The notes under the pieces: generated by a model | Database searches by the model: none | Seen by the model: only the letters and a program-made list of their open reading frames with translations | What the model was told of the DNA's origin: nothing | Source of the DNA: Pigoraptor vietnamica | Lineage: Eukaryota; Opisthokonta; Filasterea | Assembly (NCBI GenBank): GCA_943704525.1 | Contig: CALSCQ010000524.1 | Span: forward strand, 1-36,805 | Direction: 5' to 3' | DNA: 36,805 nt | Part shown: positions 1 through 14,327 of the stretch, piece by piece | Layout: each line of letters starts with the position of its first letter | How positions within the stretch are numbered: position 1 is the first letter of the stretch | Position numbers and translations under genes: made by a program

Positions 1-112
1 GGGGGGGGGTGGGGAGGGAAAAGGAGTGAGCGAGCAAGCTAAATTAACACATATTAAAAAAGTGAAGAAAAAAGAAAACACTTGCGTCGAATCGCCGCAC
101 GTGCAAACCCAC

Positions 113-2541
113 CAGCTCCATGCCCGTCATGCAGAAGCTCGCGTCGCCGTCAATGTCGACGACAATCTTGTCGGGACAGGCGACCTTGGCGCCGATGGCG
201 GCGGGGAGGCCGTAGCCCATCGTGCCGAGCCCGCCCGACGTGATGAACGAGCGCGGGTGGCGCCACCGCAGGTACTGCGCCGCCCACATCTGGTGCTGGC
301 CGACGCCCGTCGTGCACACAAGGCGCTGCGACTCACCAGCCGTCTGCCGGTAGAGCTGTCGGGAACAAAGGATTAGCTGTCGACGCCAGAGCGCGCAAGA
401 CTAGCGTTCGCGGACGAGTCCGCGTGGACGTAACACCGCAAAATATGTTCGCGGACAGTAAGAAAAGGCAGAGAACGAGAAGAAAAACTCACTTCCTCGA
501 GCACGCGCTGGGGCTTGATGGCGCCCTTGGCCTTGGCCGGCGTGTACCTGAACGGATACTTCTGCTTCCACCTGCACAGCACAGAGAGTCAGCAAGGAAG
601 AAAGATCGGACATGACGACGGGGCAAAGACTCGCACGCGCAAAATACGCACTCGTTGATCGAGGAGAACCACTCTTGCCGCGCGCTCGGCTTGATCAGCG
701 GGAGGAGGTGTCGCAGGTTCGCGCCGAGATCGCCGACGACCGACTCGGTCGCGTGCACAACCTACGGAATAGAAAACACGACGACAGAAAATCAGCGATC
801 GCTCGTTCACCGGACGGATAGCAATGGCCTTTGCGCGCGGATAGAACGGCCTTTGCAAGCAGCGCACCTTGTTGATCTGCTTGGGGGAAATCTCAAAGTG
901 GATGATGCCGCCGCGATGCTCGCGCTCGGCGCGAACGGCCTCCGCGGCAAACTCTGTCGGGCACAAAGCCATCGCAATCAGCAAACACCCTCGCGCGCGT
1001 TGCGTGATAACCAACGAACACCAACGTATGCACTCAAAACGGACATCCCCCACAAGATACAATACGACAAGCACCCACTCTTGATGTTGCCAGTCACGCG
1101 GTCGTCGAACCGAGCGCCGAGGGCGATGATGACGTCGGCGTTTTGCATCGCAAAGTTAGCGTACGCTGCGCCGTGCATGCCGAGCATGTGCAGAGAGAGC
1201 GGGTTGAGTTCGTCAAAGCCGCCCATCCCCTACAAGTCCGTAGTGGTGCGGGGAGGTTAGCCACATTGTCACAAGTCCAATTACCACAGCACGCAAAACG
1301 TCGACGCACCTGCAGCGTGGTCGTGACGGGAATGTTGCCGCGCTCCGCAAAGTCGCGCAGGATGCGATGGGCGCCGGCGTTGATGACGCCCTGTCCGGCA
1401 TAAATGACGGGCCGCTTGGCGCCGTTGATCATGGCCGCAAGGCGCTCCCAGTCCTCGCGCTTGAGGGGTCCCTGCGCGAGGCGTGCGTACACAGCAATTG
1501 AGCCACACTGCATTTTCCAACAAGCACCCGAGACGAGCACTTCCGCTAAAGACCAACAACGGCACATCGAAACGCTTCCACCGACTCACCTGCGTCACCG
1601 GTCGGTGGCGAATTTCAGAGGGGAGGCGCGGCGTGACGTCCGGCTTGACGGTGAGCGTCCCCGCGGTGACCTGCGCATGAATCCAAAAAAATCAGCGCCC
1701 TCTCATGCGCCCAATGAACAACAAACGTGTTTCCGAGAGAGGCCAACACCCACGTCCTTGGGAAGGTCCACGAGGACGGGTCCCGGGCGTCCGTTCGTGG
1801 CAATGTAAAACGCCTCGTTGATGCGCCGGGGCAGCTCCCGGATGTCGCGCACGAGCACGTTCCACTTTGTGCAGTGGCGCGTGATGCCGACAATGTCCGC
1901 CTCCTGGAACGCGTCCGAGCCCATCGCCGTCGTCGGCACCTGCCCGCTGAACACGACCATCGGGGTGCCGTCCATCAGCGCGTCCTGCAGCGGCGTCACC
2001 GTGTTGGTCGCCCCGGGCCCCGAGGTCACCAGGACGACGCCGGGCTTGCCCGAAGCGCGCGCGTAGCCCTCTGCCATGTGCCCACCGCCCTGCTCGTGCC
2101 GCGGAAGGACAAAATTGAAGTGCGGGCTCTCGTAGATGGCGTCAAAGACGGGCAAGATGGCGCCGCCGGGGTAGCCAAACACGTGCTTGACGCCGTGGTC
2201 CAGCATCATCTCGTGGAATATCTGGCCGCCGGTCATGCCGACAAACTTGTTCGTGTCCACGCGCGGGTGCAGCTCTGTGAGCTGGTTGCCGGTCGCTTCC
2301 GCCGGAGCCTCTTGCGGGCTGAGAGGTGCGTCCGTGAGCGTGTTTGCGCACGCCAACATGTCTGTTAATGCACAAAAAAGGAAGCGCGACCCAACAACAC
2401 TTACACAGGGACGGCGGCTTGATTGGAAGGCGATCCCGACAGATATCGCCTGTAGGAACGGACGTGTGCGAGCGCGCGGCCGGGGGCAGTGCCGCCGAGG
2501 CGCGCAAAGGCCCCCGCGCGGCCCCTCGCCAAGGACGCCAT
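113..2541 (-). CDS. ILV2: Acetolactate synthase catalytic subunit, mitochondrial (3' end beyond window)
   Basis: Thiamine-diphosphate enzyme that condenses pyruvate to acetolactate (or with 2-ketobutyrate), the first common step of valine, leucine and isoleucine synthesis; expected in the mitochondrial matrix. Exons on the minus strand: 2541-2405, 2318-1754, 1670-1590, 1471-1310, 1229-1079, 953-868, 761-652, 571-493, 355-113; all phases close, giving 538 residues. The ATG at 2541 opens an Arg/Ala-rich presequence ([20 protein letters not shown]) typical of mitochondrial import. The conserved [14 protein letters not shown] motif is near residue 93, the cofactor-activating Glu is about residue 121 ([20 protein letters not shown]), and the diphosphate-binding DIDGDAS motif is near 525. 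The last visible donor is at 112, so roughly the C-terminal fifth lies left of the window. The sequence resembles fungal Ilv2 closely. It is divergent from the next pathway enzyme. Confidence 0.96.
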
Positions 2542-2897
2542 CCGAGTGACGCAAGCGAGAGCTCAGCGTTCGGCGCGAGATCGAGCAGATTTACAACGAG
2601 AATAGGGAAAGTTTAGGGACGTCCGTAGTGCGCCTGGGGACGAGACGATGCGTGCGAGGTGCTTCTCTTGCTTGAGGTGTGGTGTGGGAAGTAATGGCCC
2701 AGTTACTTCAGACAGAGAATGTCGCAATCCACTTGTCCACGCACTCTGACCGTGTCTCAAAAACAAGACGACGGCAAAAGCGTCAGCACACCGCACGGTA
2801 GCGAGGAAGAGAGAAAAGGGGAAGAGCGTCTTGAAGGCTACACCGCGCACAGGCGCACGCACAGAAGGCTACGCGCAAAGGATTCTCGTCGAAAACG

Positions 2898-2905
2898 TGA
2901 CTCAT
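2898..2905. promoter_or_regulatory. TGACTCAT bZIP (Gcn4/AP-1-like) site
   Basis: The 8-mer TGACTCAT matches the consensus bound by fungal Gcn4 and animal AP-1 bZIP factors. Gcn4 activates ILV genes in yeast during amino acid starvation. The site lies 357 bp from the ILV2 start and 648 bp from the ILV5 start. A single 8-mer can occur by chance, so its placement is the main argument. Confidence 0.5.
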
Positions 2906-3016
2906 CGAAGACACTTTTGAAAATTTTTAATGGAAACAACACCGTCCCATACAAATTCCCATAGTGAAGCCAGGGCTAAATAAAACATTGCACGTGACGG
3001 GTAACCGCGTCAAAGC

Positions 3017-3029
3017 GCTGATTGGCTGG
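3017..3029 (-). promoter_or_regulatory. CCAAT box (NF-Y type), reverse orientation
   Basis: GCTGATTGGCTGG is the reverse complement of CCAGCCAATCAGC, which fits the NF-Y consensus (RRCCAATCAG) fully. Confidence 0.6.
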
Positions 3030-3152
3030 AATGGATGTCCGGATATAAGCAAATTTTTGGCGAGATTTCGGAAGAACTAAATGTTACAATGAACCAATGG
3101 TATCGAAGAGCTGAAATTCGTCGCCAATCAAAAGCGTTTGTCCACTCGCAAT

Positions 3153-3165
3153 CCAACCAATCAGC
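3153..3165 (+). promoter_or_regulatory. CCAAT box (NF-Y type)
   Basis: CCAACCAATCAGC fits the NF-Y consensus and is identical over 13 bp to the string at 12058-12070 upstream of the dehydrogenase gene. Confidence 0.6.
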
Positions 3166-3335
3166 ATTGTCCATCAGCGGCGTGCATTTGAATTGAAAAC
3201 CGCAGGAAAATTGGGCAATAATATGGATCGCACCAAGCATGCTGGCTCGGGTGGAGTACGGGCTTGCGTCACGCTGAGTCCGTTGCGGGAGCAATGTGGA
3301 GCAACTCGACACACACACCTTGCCTCCGTTTGCAG

Positions 3336-3359
3336 CACACACACACACACACACACACA
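3336..3359. repeat. (CA)12 microsatellite
   Basis: Twelve uninterrupted CA units within the ILV2/ILV5 intergenic region, about 190 bp before the ILV5 start codon. Confidence 0.97.
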
Positions 3360-3552
3360 GGGACAGAGACGAATACTCGGTGGCCAATTTACTGGCAGCA
3401 AACCGCAAAGCATAACCCGAATCGGATGCGAGGTCACTTTTAAGTTTCACACCACTTGCCGCACCTTACGTCACGCAGCTGCTTGCTGATCGCGCAGATA
3501 TCGCCATTAGCTGTTTCTTCTGTGTGTGCGTGCGATCGTGAAAAGAAAAAAA

Positions 3553-5135
3553 ATGTCCACGTCACGTGTTCTCCGCGTTGCTGCGCGCGCGGCTGCTTCT
3601 GCTTCGGTGCGCCGGTCGGCGTCGATCGTGCCGCGGACGGCCATGTCGGCAGCGTCGGCGTCCGCGCGGTCCGTCGTGCCCCAGGCCTTGCCCCTCGCCC
3701 TCACGACGGTATGTTACCTCTCCTCACACCCGTTGCCGCGATGGATCCGTGGGTGTGCTCCACTTGTGTGTGTCTGACGCGACATATGCTACTGGTTTGC
3801 AGTCCCGCGGCATGAAGACGCTCGACTTTGGCGGCACCAAGGAGGTCGTCGTCGAGCGCAGCGACTACCCCAAGGACAAACTCCAGAAGATCTTTGGCAA
3901 CGACACCATGGCCGTGATTGGCTACGGCGTGCAGGGCCGCGCGCAGTCGCTGAACATGCGCGACAACGGTGGGTTGTGTGCCTCCATCGGTGGACGGAAT
4001 TTCCAACTTTTTATTATTTGTCCTCGGGTCGCTCAGCATTGTGTCTCGCATTTTCACCCGCAGGTCTGAAGGTCATCGTGGGCGTTCGCAAGGGCGGCGA
4101 CAGCTGGAAGCTCGCGCAGCAGGACGGCTGGGTTCCTGGCAAGACGCTGTTTGAGATTGACGAGGCCGCCGACAAGGGCTCGGTCGTCATGTACCTTCTC
4201 TCGGACGCCGGCCAGAAGGAGAACTGGGGCCGCGTGGCGCCAAAGCTGACCAAGGGCAAGACGCTGTACTTTTCGCACGGCTTTAGCGTCGTCTTCAAGG
4301 ACCAGACGGGCGTTGTGCCGCCAAAGGACGTCGACGTGATCCTCTGCGCTCCCAAGGGGTCCGGGACCACCGTCCGCAGCCTCTTCCTCAACGGCCAGGG
4401 CATCAACTCGAGCTTTGCCGTGTTTCAGGACGCCTCCGGCAAGGCCAAGGAGCGCGCGATGGCCCTCGGCGTCGCGATCGGGTCGGGCTACCTGTACGAG
4501 ACGACCTTTGAGAAGGAGGTGCTGAGCGACCTCACGGGCGAGCGCGGCGTGCTGATGGGCGCCATCCAGGGCCTCTTCCTCGCGCAGTACGAGGTCCTCC
4601 GGGAAAAGGGTGCGTCGCGTGTCGTTGCGGCGCTGCTGGTGCTGCTGCTGGTTGTGGATCGCAATATCTTCGCGTCTCCCCGCGTCTCCCCTAGTTTGTC
4701 CCGCTCCTTGTCACGTCGACTCTCAGCTCGTCTGCCATGTGTGTGCTTTGCGACTTTCTCCCCGTCACTGACACGGATGCTTCCGCAGGCCACTCTCCCT
4801 CGGAAGCGTTCAACGAGACGGTCGAGGAGGCCACGCAGTCTCTCTATCCGCTGATCGGCAAGAACGGCATGGATTGGATGTACGCCAACTGCAGCACGAC
4901 GGCGCAGCGCGGCGCCATCGACTGGTACCCCGAGTTCTACAAGGCCACCAAGCCCGTCTTCCGCAAGCTGTACGAGTCGGTCGAGACGGGCGCAGAGACG
5001 CGCCGCACGCTCGAGGTCAACAGCAGGCCGGACGTGAAGGAGCGGCTCGAGAAGGAGCTCGCCGAAATCAGGGAGAGCGAGATGTGGCGCGCGGGCAAGA
5101 CGGTGCGACAGCTGCGCCCGGAGAACCAAAAGTGA
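3553..5135 (+). CDS. ILV5: Ketol-acid reductoisomerase, mitochondrial
   Basis: NADPH- and Mg-dependent enzyme that isomerises and reduces acetolactate or acetohydroxybutyrate, the second step of valine/isoleucine synthesis. Exons 3553-3708, 3803-3968, 4064-4609, 4789-5135; 404 residues, near the usual fungal length. The first 50 residues are Arg/Ser/Ala-rich (MSTSRVLRVAARAAASASVR), a mitochondrial presequence; the in-frame codon upstream at 3526 is GTG, so the ATG at 3553 is used. The Rossmann nucleotide motif GYGVQG is at residues 92-97. Other class hallmarks are YFSHGF, APKGSG, the metal-site stretch DLTGERGVLMG, and FNETVEEATQS with the second pair of acidic ligands. It ends RQLRPENQK, as fungal Ilv5 does. 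It pairs head-to-head with the preceding pathway enzyme. Confidence 0.97.
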
Positions 5136-5473
5136 AGCGCGCTGTCGGCTGCTTGTGTGCGAAACGTGGGGGATCGGCGTTTGAAGTGCGAGTGTTTTTG
5201 AGGCGGAGGAGCTGCTGCGGTTGGACGGCCGGGCGTCGTCTCGCTGCGTCGTTCCTATGAGTGTCGTCGTTGTAGGCGAATCTGACGGGGGATGCTTTTG
5301 TGCGAGTCGGCACAATATCGCCGCGTGCTGTTGCAGAGTGTGCAATGTAAAATAGACGAAAAACTCTCAGAATTTCATACGGCTCTCGTTCGGCAAATTT
5401 TGTACTATAGCAACGCACGCGCGACGCTGCGACACGGACGCGAAACAGACACAGGCGAGAAACGGCAGCAAGA
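5136..5473. other. Intergenic between convergent ILV5 and ATG12
   Basis: Holds the 3' ends of both genes. Only low-complexity open frames cross it. A somewhat AT-richer stretch near 5340-5410 (AATGTAAAATAG) may contain the 3' processing region of ILV5. I see no RNA gene or repeat. Confidence 0.6.
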
Positions 5474-6350
5474 TCAGCCCCACGCGGGCGTCGTGCAATA
5501 GTTGATGTCAAGTTTGCCATCGACCTCGAAACACTGCAGAGGCGGCGGCGCGGTGAGCGACAGGAGACAAGGCGGCCGCACATTCTATGCGATCATCGAC
5601 AATCTGCGACAAGCTTCTCACCTGATAGAGGTTCCGCACAATCTCGTCGGGCGCGGGCGAAAACGCCTGGTTGATGTACAGGAACTGCGTGCGGCGCGTT
5701 TTGTTCGCGTTGAGCGCAAGGAACAAGGAACAAGAACCCACGCGCGCAAACGCACAAACTTTTTGTGCCGTCCCATGCTCACAACGCAACGCAACGCGCG
5801 CACACAAGTTAAAATTGCATCCCAACACTCACGAGAGAATCCGCGGGCTTGAACTTGAGCTGCTTCTTGAGGAAGTCGATCACCGTCTGGAACTTTTCCG
5901 AGGCGGTGATCTTGAACTTGTTCTGCTTCATGACGGGCGCATTCCCGGCCGCGCGGAAGCGCACAATCACTGCGAAACACTCGCGCAAAAAAGCGCGGTC
6001 GTCAACACATGTACGCATCAAACATCAAACCGCTCGGCACTAAACGAATGCAACGCCCGCCAGAAACGCCTTGTCGATGCCTTCTTCCTTAACGCGAAGT
6101 CCGGCAGCAACAACTCTACAGCAAACTCGCAAGGCGCGCGGCCACACCAACCCTTGTCTTTTACGGGCGGTTTCAATCCCAAGCTGTTCACCGGCGTCGA
6201 CTCCCCCGGCCCGTCTCCATCATCGTTGGCCTTGCCGCCCCCTTGTCCGGCGTCCTTCGATGCATCCGGCTTCGGCGCTTCCGAAGGGGCGGCCTGCGGC
6301 TGCTCCGCGGGCTGCTCGCGGGGCGCGTCTTCGCCCTCCTTCCCCTCCAT
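5474..6350 (-). CDS. ATG12: Ubiquitin-like autophagy protein ATG12
   Basis: Ubiquitin-fold modifier that is conjugated through its C-terminal glycine to ATG5; the conjugate promotes ATG8 lipidation on the growing autophagosome. Exons 6350-6152, 5969-5833, 5684-5622, 5533-5474; 152 residues. The first about 65 residues are acidic and low in complexity (MEGKEGEDAPREQPAEQPQA), as in other ATG12 N-termini. The fold begins at KVIVRFRAAGNAPVMKQNKF and continues through TVIDFLKKQLKFKPADSL and FLYINQAFSPAPDEIVRNLY to a terminal CTTPAWG, with Gly152 as the conjugating residue directly before the stop. The first intron has an unusual GTTGGT donor and carries a stretch that could encode about 20 extra residues. 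Start, end and fold are secure, but the exon 1/2 junction less so. Confidence 0.92.
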
Positions 6351-7050
6351 TTGCCGCGGGTGCGCTCACGCGGCGCGTCGCTACCGACGATGCTCTCCAA
6401 ATGTCGCCTGTTTGGTAGCTCAATTACGTCCCACGCAGGTGCGTTAATCGACGATTCGAACAGCGCGCCTTTTGGCTCGCGTCATGGACTCAACTGACGC
6501 ACGCCTCTCTTCCGACGGCCACACAAGTCCACCCAACCCAAGAGAAAGAGGCAGAGGGTGACGCAGCACACGCACACTGAAGCGACGCTCAATGTGGGCG
6601 GTGCCCTCGTGTCCTGTCGTTCGCGTGTCGCACAAGCAGCCTTCTTTGTATGGCAGGGGCATTGTGCTGGGAGAGTTTTGCGATGAGAGGGGGAATACCC
6701 CTTCTGCCACCATTGGTCGTCACATCCGGGATGGCAGTTATTCGCATACGGGGTGGGACAGAGAGCATTGGCTCAAGCGGTGTTGCTTCAAACACTCTCC
6801 TCTTTCTGTGTCTATTCTTTCATCCCCAGCCCATATTTACGCGTCCCCCGTGTGCAAGACAGTGGAAGGTGCGCCTCTTGCATGGCGGTTTGCGATTTGG
6901 CGGCAGAAATGCCAAGTCTTTTTAGAGGACGTTATAACGGTGGATGCGGTCGGGCCATGATTCGCCTTTTTGCCTCGTAACTGATGAACCCTCGGCGCAC
7001 TCACGCAGCTTGTTCTCGCTTTTCTGGTGCCGGGCAGAGAACTTGCAAAG
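6351..7050. promoter_or_regulatory. Divergent promoter region of ATG12 and the complex I-like gene
   Basis: Seven hundred bases between divergent start codons. No conserved protein or RNA gene is visible. The part just before 7051 has a CTCACGCAG acceptor-like string near 7010, so the downstream gene may have a spliced 5' leader. Confidence 0.5.
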
Positions 7051-7824
7051 ATGGACAAGGATTATGAGCTCAACTCGGTGACTTTCCGTCGCTTTCTCGT
7101 GAGGTCGTGGCGAAGGCAGCCCGTTGTCTTCGTGTCGGTCGTAATGGGAATTGCCGGTGAGTGTCCGTTTGGACCTTTCTTCTCCCTATTCTCTTTCTCA
7201 GACACTTTCGATATTTTGTATGTGCGCATGGAGGGACATATTGTCTGTGATTCGAGCAATGGTGTTCGATTTTCTCTCTGTCGTGTGTTGTGCATATGAC
7301 ATCGCCTTTGTTGGACGACATGACGCCTGCTCACACCCACTTCCAACAGCGTACTTGTTGGGATTTGCGAAGGGCCCCGATGCCAGCATCGTCACACAGC
7401 GCTATCCTCGTGAGTGGACACGCCGCCAATCATATTGTACTCCGCCCTGAAAGCAACTATTTGCCTGTGCAAAAATCCTTGCTCTCAGCGTACGCCAACA
7501 CGCCTCTTTTATTTAAATACTTGTCCTCTCTTTCTGCTGTTGCCGGAGTTATGGACAAGCGTCTGTGTGAGGTTGAGCTGTCCGACGTGTGCCTCGTGTT
7601 AGAGACATGATTTTGCGTTCTTCGCGGACCCCTCAAACCTTCCATCATTATGGACTTGGCTACGTCTATCTCGTGTGATGGAAGTGTTCGCACTCGTCCA
7701 GCGGTTTGTTTATTCATGTGACGGTGGCTCGGCCGCAGGATACACGGAGGCTGACGTTCAGGCTGCAGTCGACGCCCAAAAGGCACGGGCCGCTGCGTTT
7801 CCAGCAGCCTCTTTCAAGCAGTGA
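7051..7824 (+). CDS. Small single-pass membrane protein, possibly complex I subunit NDUFA3/9.5 kDa type
   Basis: Exons 7051-7156, 7350-7409, 7739-7824; 83 residues. The start is the ATG of MDKDYELNSVTFRRFLVRSW; the in-frame codon at 7027 is GTG. One hydrophobic segment spans about residues 25-43 (PVVFVSVVMGIAGAYLLGF), preceded by a basic RSWRRQ stretch and followed by a polar tail rich in Ala, Gln and Lys. Size and the pattern of basic residues, then Pro-Val, then one membrane span with a Gly-rich end resemble the accessory complex I subunit called NDUFA3 in animals and the 9.5-kDa subunit in fungi, which sits in the inner mitochondrial membrane. That match is by eye and weak, because the family is short and divergent. 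The coding structure is firmer than the name. The last intron, 329 bp, is among the longest here. Confidence 0.6.
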
Positions 7825-8278
7825 AGGCTAGCTCGGTCCCTGCGTGGACGCTGTGTATAGGTGCATGTGTATAGGCTGCTTGCGTGTCGCCAGTGAGAGT
7901 CTCCATAAAAACGACGGTGTTGGACTCGAAAAGAAGCAAGAACAATACTATTTACGGATCACATTTGGTTTGGTTAAGTTTGTATTTAGCCGAATATTGA
8001 TAAGCATTCGAATTCTATACCGAAATTTGTATGGGCGCTCAGAGCGCTCCACACCTTCAACACCACGACTTCATGGGACCGATGATCGCCACATTCTCAA
8101 ACCGACGCAAGCGCGATCGTCTTTGCTTTGAGAGAGCGCAAGTGCGTCTGCATTTCAGTGTGTGCGCCTGCGTGTGGGGGCCACGGGGATGGGCGCTTGA
8201 GGCGGCAGTCTTTCGTACGCGTGCGTGCCGGCGTCGCGTGCTCCGTTGAACGTCCACCACTTTTTCTAGTCGAGGCAA
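7825..8278. other. Intergenic, with an AT-rich island
   Basis: Lies between two plus-strand genes. Bases about 7925-8035 are markedly AT-rich for this window (TTGGTTTGGTTAAGTTTGTA and similar). They probably mark the 3' end of the upstream gene. I see no gene or RNA in it. Confidence 0.5.
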
Positions 8279-11968
<3,690 letters not shown>

Positions 11969-12057
11969 TGAGACAGGCGCCTGGACATACGCCCCTGTGG
12001 TAGTACCCCCTGCATACTGCCAAGTGGAGCAATCAATCGGCGGAATATATGACTAAA

Positions 12058-12070
12058 CCAACCAATCAGC
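12058..12070 (+). promoter_or_regulatory. CCAAT box (NF-Y type)
   Basis: CCAACCAATCAGC, identical over 13 bp to the site at 3153-3165 in the ILV2/ILV5 promoter. Confidence 0.6.
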
Positions 12071-12134
12071 GCGCGCCGCTCCACTTCGTTAGCAAATCAG
12101 GCAACGGCGGAAAATATTCGCAAGTCCATCGTGA

Positions 12135-12258
<124 letters not shown>

Positions 12259-12356
12259 GGGGCGCCCAGCGCCTCTGTTGCGTGACCCCCCGGCTCTCGC
12301 ACCTTTGGCGGTCACTGCTGTGTGCGGAATTTTTTTCCTCGCCACACCGGGTTGAT

Positions 12357-12364
12357 TATAAATA
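12357..12364 (+). promoter_or_regulatory. TATA box of the dehydrogenase gene
   Basis: TATAAATA, 80 bp before the ATG at 12444, in a locally GC-rich setting. The spacing allows a leader of about 50 nt. Confidence 0.65.
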
Positions 12365-12443
12365 AGGGGGCCAACGCACACTCAACTGCTTCAACAAAGA
12401 GCTTGCGATTAGTCTACACAGCGACAGACCTGCAACAAAAAAA

Positions 12444-13902
12444 ATGGGCAACGGCTTTGGATCGTGCACCACCGCCGAGCGCGTCCTCAAGGATGTTGAT
12501 CTCAAGGGCAAAGTTGCGCTTGTAACAGGCGCCAACACAGGCATCGGTCGGGAGACGGCGCGGGTACTCGCTGCGGCACACGCGACAGTGTACATAAGTG
12601 AGTGTTTTGTGTGGCCGATTTGCGTCGCGTTGCAGCGCACCCGACTACACGTGCTCACCGAGACCCGCTTCACCGCAGCTTGCCGGGACGACAAGAAGGG
12701 CAAGGACACGGTCGACTTCCTGGTCGCGTCGACGGGCAACACAGACGTGCACTACCTCCAGCTCGAACTCAATTCGCTCAAGAACGTGCGCGAGTTTGCC
12801 GCCAAGTTCCTCGCCATCGACACGCCCCTGCACATTCTCATCAACAATGCCGGTGGGTTCGGTGTTGCGACACTCCCTTGGCCTGCGTAATCCGGTGGCT
12901 CAAGTGCCTGTGAAAGGACTTGCCCGTCGGCGTATTCGCTAAATGGCCACCCAACCCTCCGTTCCGCGCAGGTGTGCTCCTGCCGAACCTCGAGCGGACG
13001 GAGGACGGCTTTGAGGGTCATCTCGGCGTGAACCACTTTGGGCCCTTCCTCCTCACCGAGCTGCTGATGCCCCGCCTCATCGAGTCGAAGCCCGCGCGCA
13101 TCGTCAACGTCTCGTCCGGCGCACACAACTTCGGTATGTGCTGCAAGCGCATCAGGTTCGCATCGCTCTCGCCTTGCCACGCGTGTCGCAGGCAGCAGGC
13201 ACCCAGTCCCCGTCAGCGCTGACCGGCGTATCCTCTCCTCCCTTCCCCTTTGCCGTGCGCAGCGTCCATCAACTTCGATGACATCGACTATGCCTCGGGC
13301 TCCTACTACCAGTGGACGGCGTATGGCCGCAGCAAGACGGCGCAGATCCTGCACGCGATTGGGATCAACAAGCGCTATGGCAGCAAGGGCGTCCATGCCG
13401 TCGGTGGGTCAGCGCGCCACACTGTATTCGTTGCGATGTCGCACGTCATTGCTGTCGATGTCGCAGGTTTGAAGACGGCCCTCCGTTTGCGGTCCTGACC
13501 CTTTCGTCCCTCGCAGCCATCCACCCCGGCGTGATTCTCACGGACATCCAGCGCCACGCCAGCCTCGCGATGCGTGCGGTGACCAAGCTCATCTACCCGT
13601 TCTCCAAGAGCATCGAGCAGGTGGGCAGACGAGGCTCTTTGTGCCCGTGCTTCAAATGTGCTTCCATGTGCAAGTCCCCTACACACGCAAGTATCCATCG
13701 CTGACACGTCTTTTCCCGCCTTCAGGGCGCTGCCACGACAGTGTTTGCCGCCACGCACCCGAGCCTCGACGATCCCGCGTCGCCTTCCCACGACGCCATT
13801 TACTTTGTGAACTGCAATCCGGCCACGGCGAAGAAGCACGCGTCGGACCCCGAAATTGCCGATCGGCTGTGGGACGTGTCGGTCGCGCTGACCAAGCCCT
13901 GA
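12444..13902 (+). CDS. Short-chain dehydrogenase/reductase, retinol dehydrogenase/WWOX-like
   Basis: NAD(P)-dependent oxidoreductase of the classical SDR fold; the substrate cannot be read from the sequence. Exons 12444-12597, 12679-12852, 12972-13133, 13263-13403, 13517-13620, 13726-13902; 303 residues. The cofactor motif TGANTGIG is at 28-35, NNAG at 107-110, the catalytic Ser in NVSSGAH is near 157, and the catalytic Tyr and Lys are in YGRSK at 184-188. The protein starts MGNGFGSC, which fits an N-myristoylation signal (Gly2, Ser7) with a neighbouring Cys that could be palmitoylated, so membrane attachment is possible. The best family resemblance is to retinol dehydrogenases 11-14 and the SDR part of WWOX; it has no WW domain and no membrane span. 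The promoter has a TATA box, CCAAT box and long CA repeat. Confidence 0.91.
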
Positions 13903-14327
13903 GCGCCGCGCCGTTTCCAACTGCTTTCGTGTGCGTTGCATTGCGTGCGATATTGCGCTGTTTGCGTGCGCGTGCGTGCGTTTGTATTGTTTATGCCAAT
14001 AGCTAACAATGGTTCGTTGCTCCAAGAAGGCAAACTGCACAACGCGTCGCAGAGCAGCATGGATGGATCGTGCAATGCGTGATTCCAAGTTTGTGATCTT
14101 AATTGGACAGCAACGCGAAAGCGGCTGCACGCTCCCAACACAACGCGCGCGGCGCACGACGCTCCAACGAAAACAACGCAAAACGCGCGGAGACGGCCGC
14201 AATTTTGCCCCGCGCATCGAGCGACAGGGGAACGCCACGGCCCGCGCCCTCGTCTCTCAGGGCGCGGGGTAGCGTAGAAATTGTACAATGCAAAATGGGA
14301 AAAAACAAGTGGGGGCCGACGCGGGGC
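13903..14327. other. Intergenic between convergent SDR gene and CNOT3
   Basis: Both genes end here. It includes a GTGCGTGC-rich stretch near 13960 and the perfect palindrome ATTGTACAAT at 14280-14289, which reads the same in both 3' regions. No gene is seen. Confidence 0.6.

Larger units (their letters stand above)
2542..3552. promoter_or_regulatory. Shared divergent promoter of ILV2 and ILV5
   Basis: About 1 kb separates the two start codons and holds no convincing gene. It contains a TGACTCAT site, a CACGTGAC E-box near 2991, CCAAT-type boxes on both strands (3017-3029, 3092, 3123, 3153-3165), a GATATAAG stretch near 3041 that could serve as a TATA element for ILV5, and a short CA repeat. 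Two enzymes acting in sequence are served by one interval, so joint control is likely. That control is inferred from layout and motifs. Confidence 0.7.

Noticed and set aside
4488-5345. 285-residue open frame on the minus strand
   Set aside because: It is antisense to ILV5 exons 3 and 4 and crosses an intron. No family resemblance.
6455-6475. GATTCGAAC resembling a tRNA T-loop on the minus strand
   Set aside because: The flanking bases do not pair as a T-arm, and no acceptor or anticodon stems fit.
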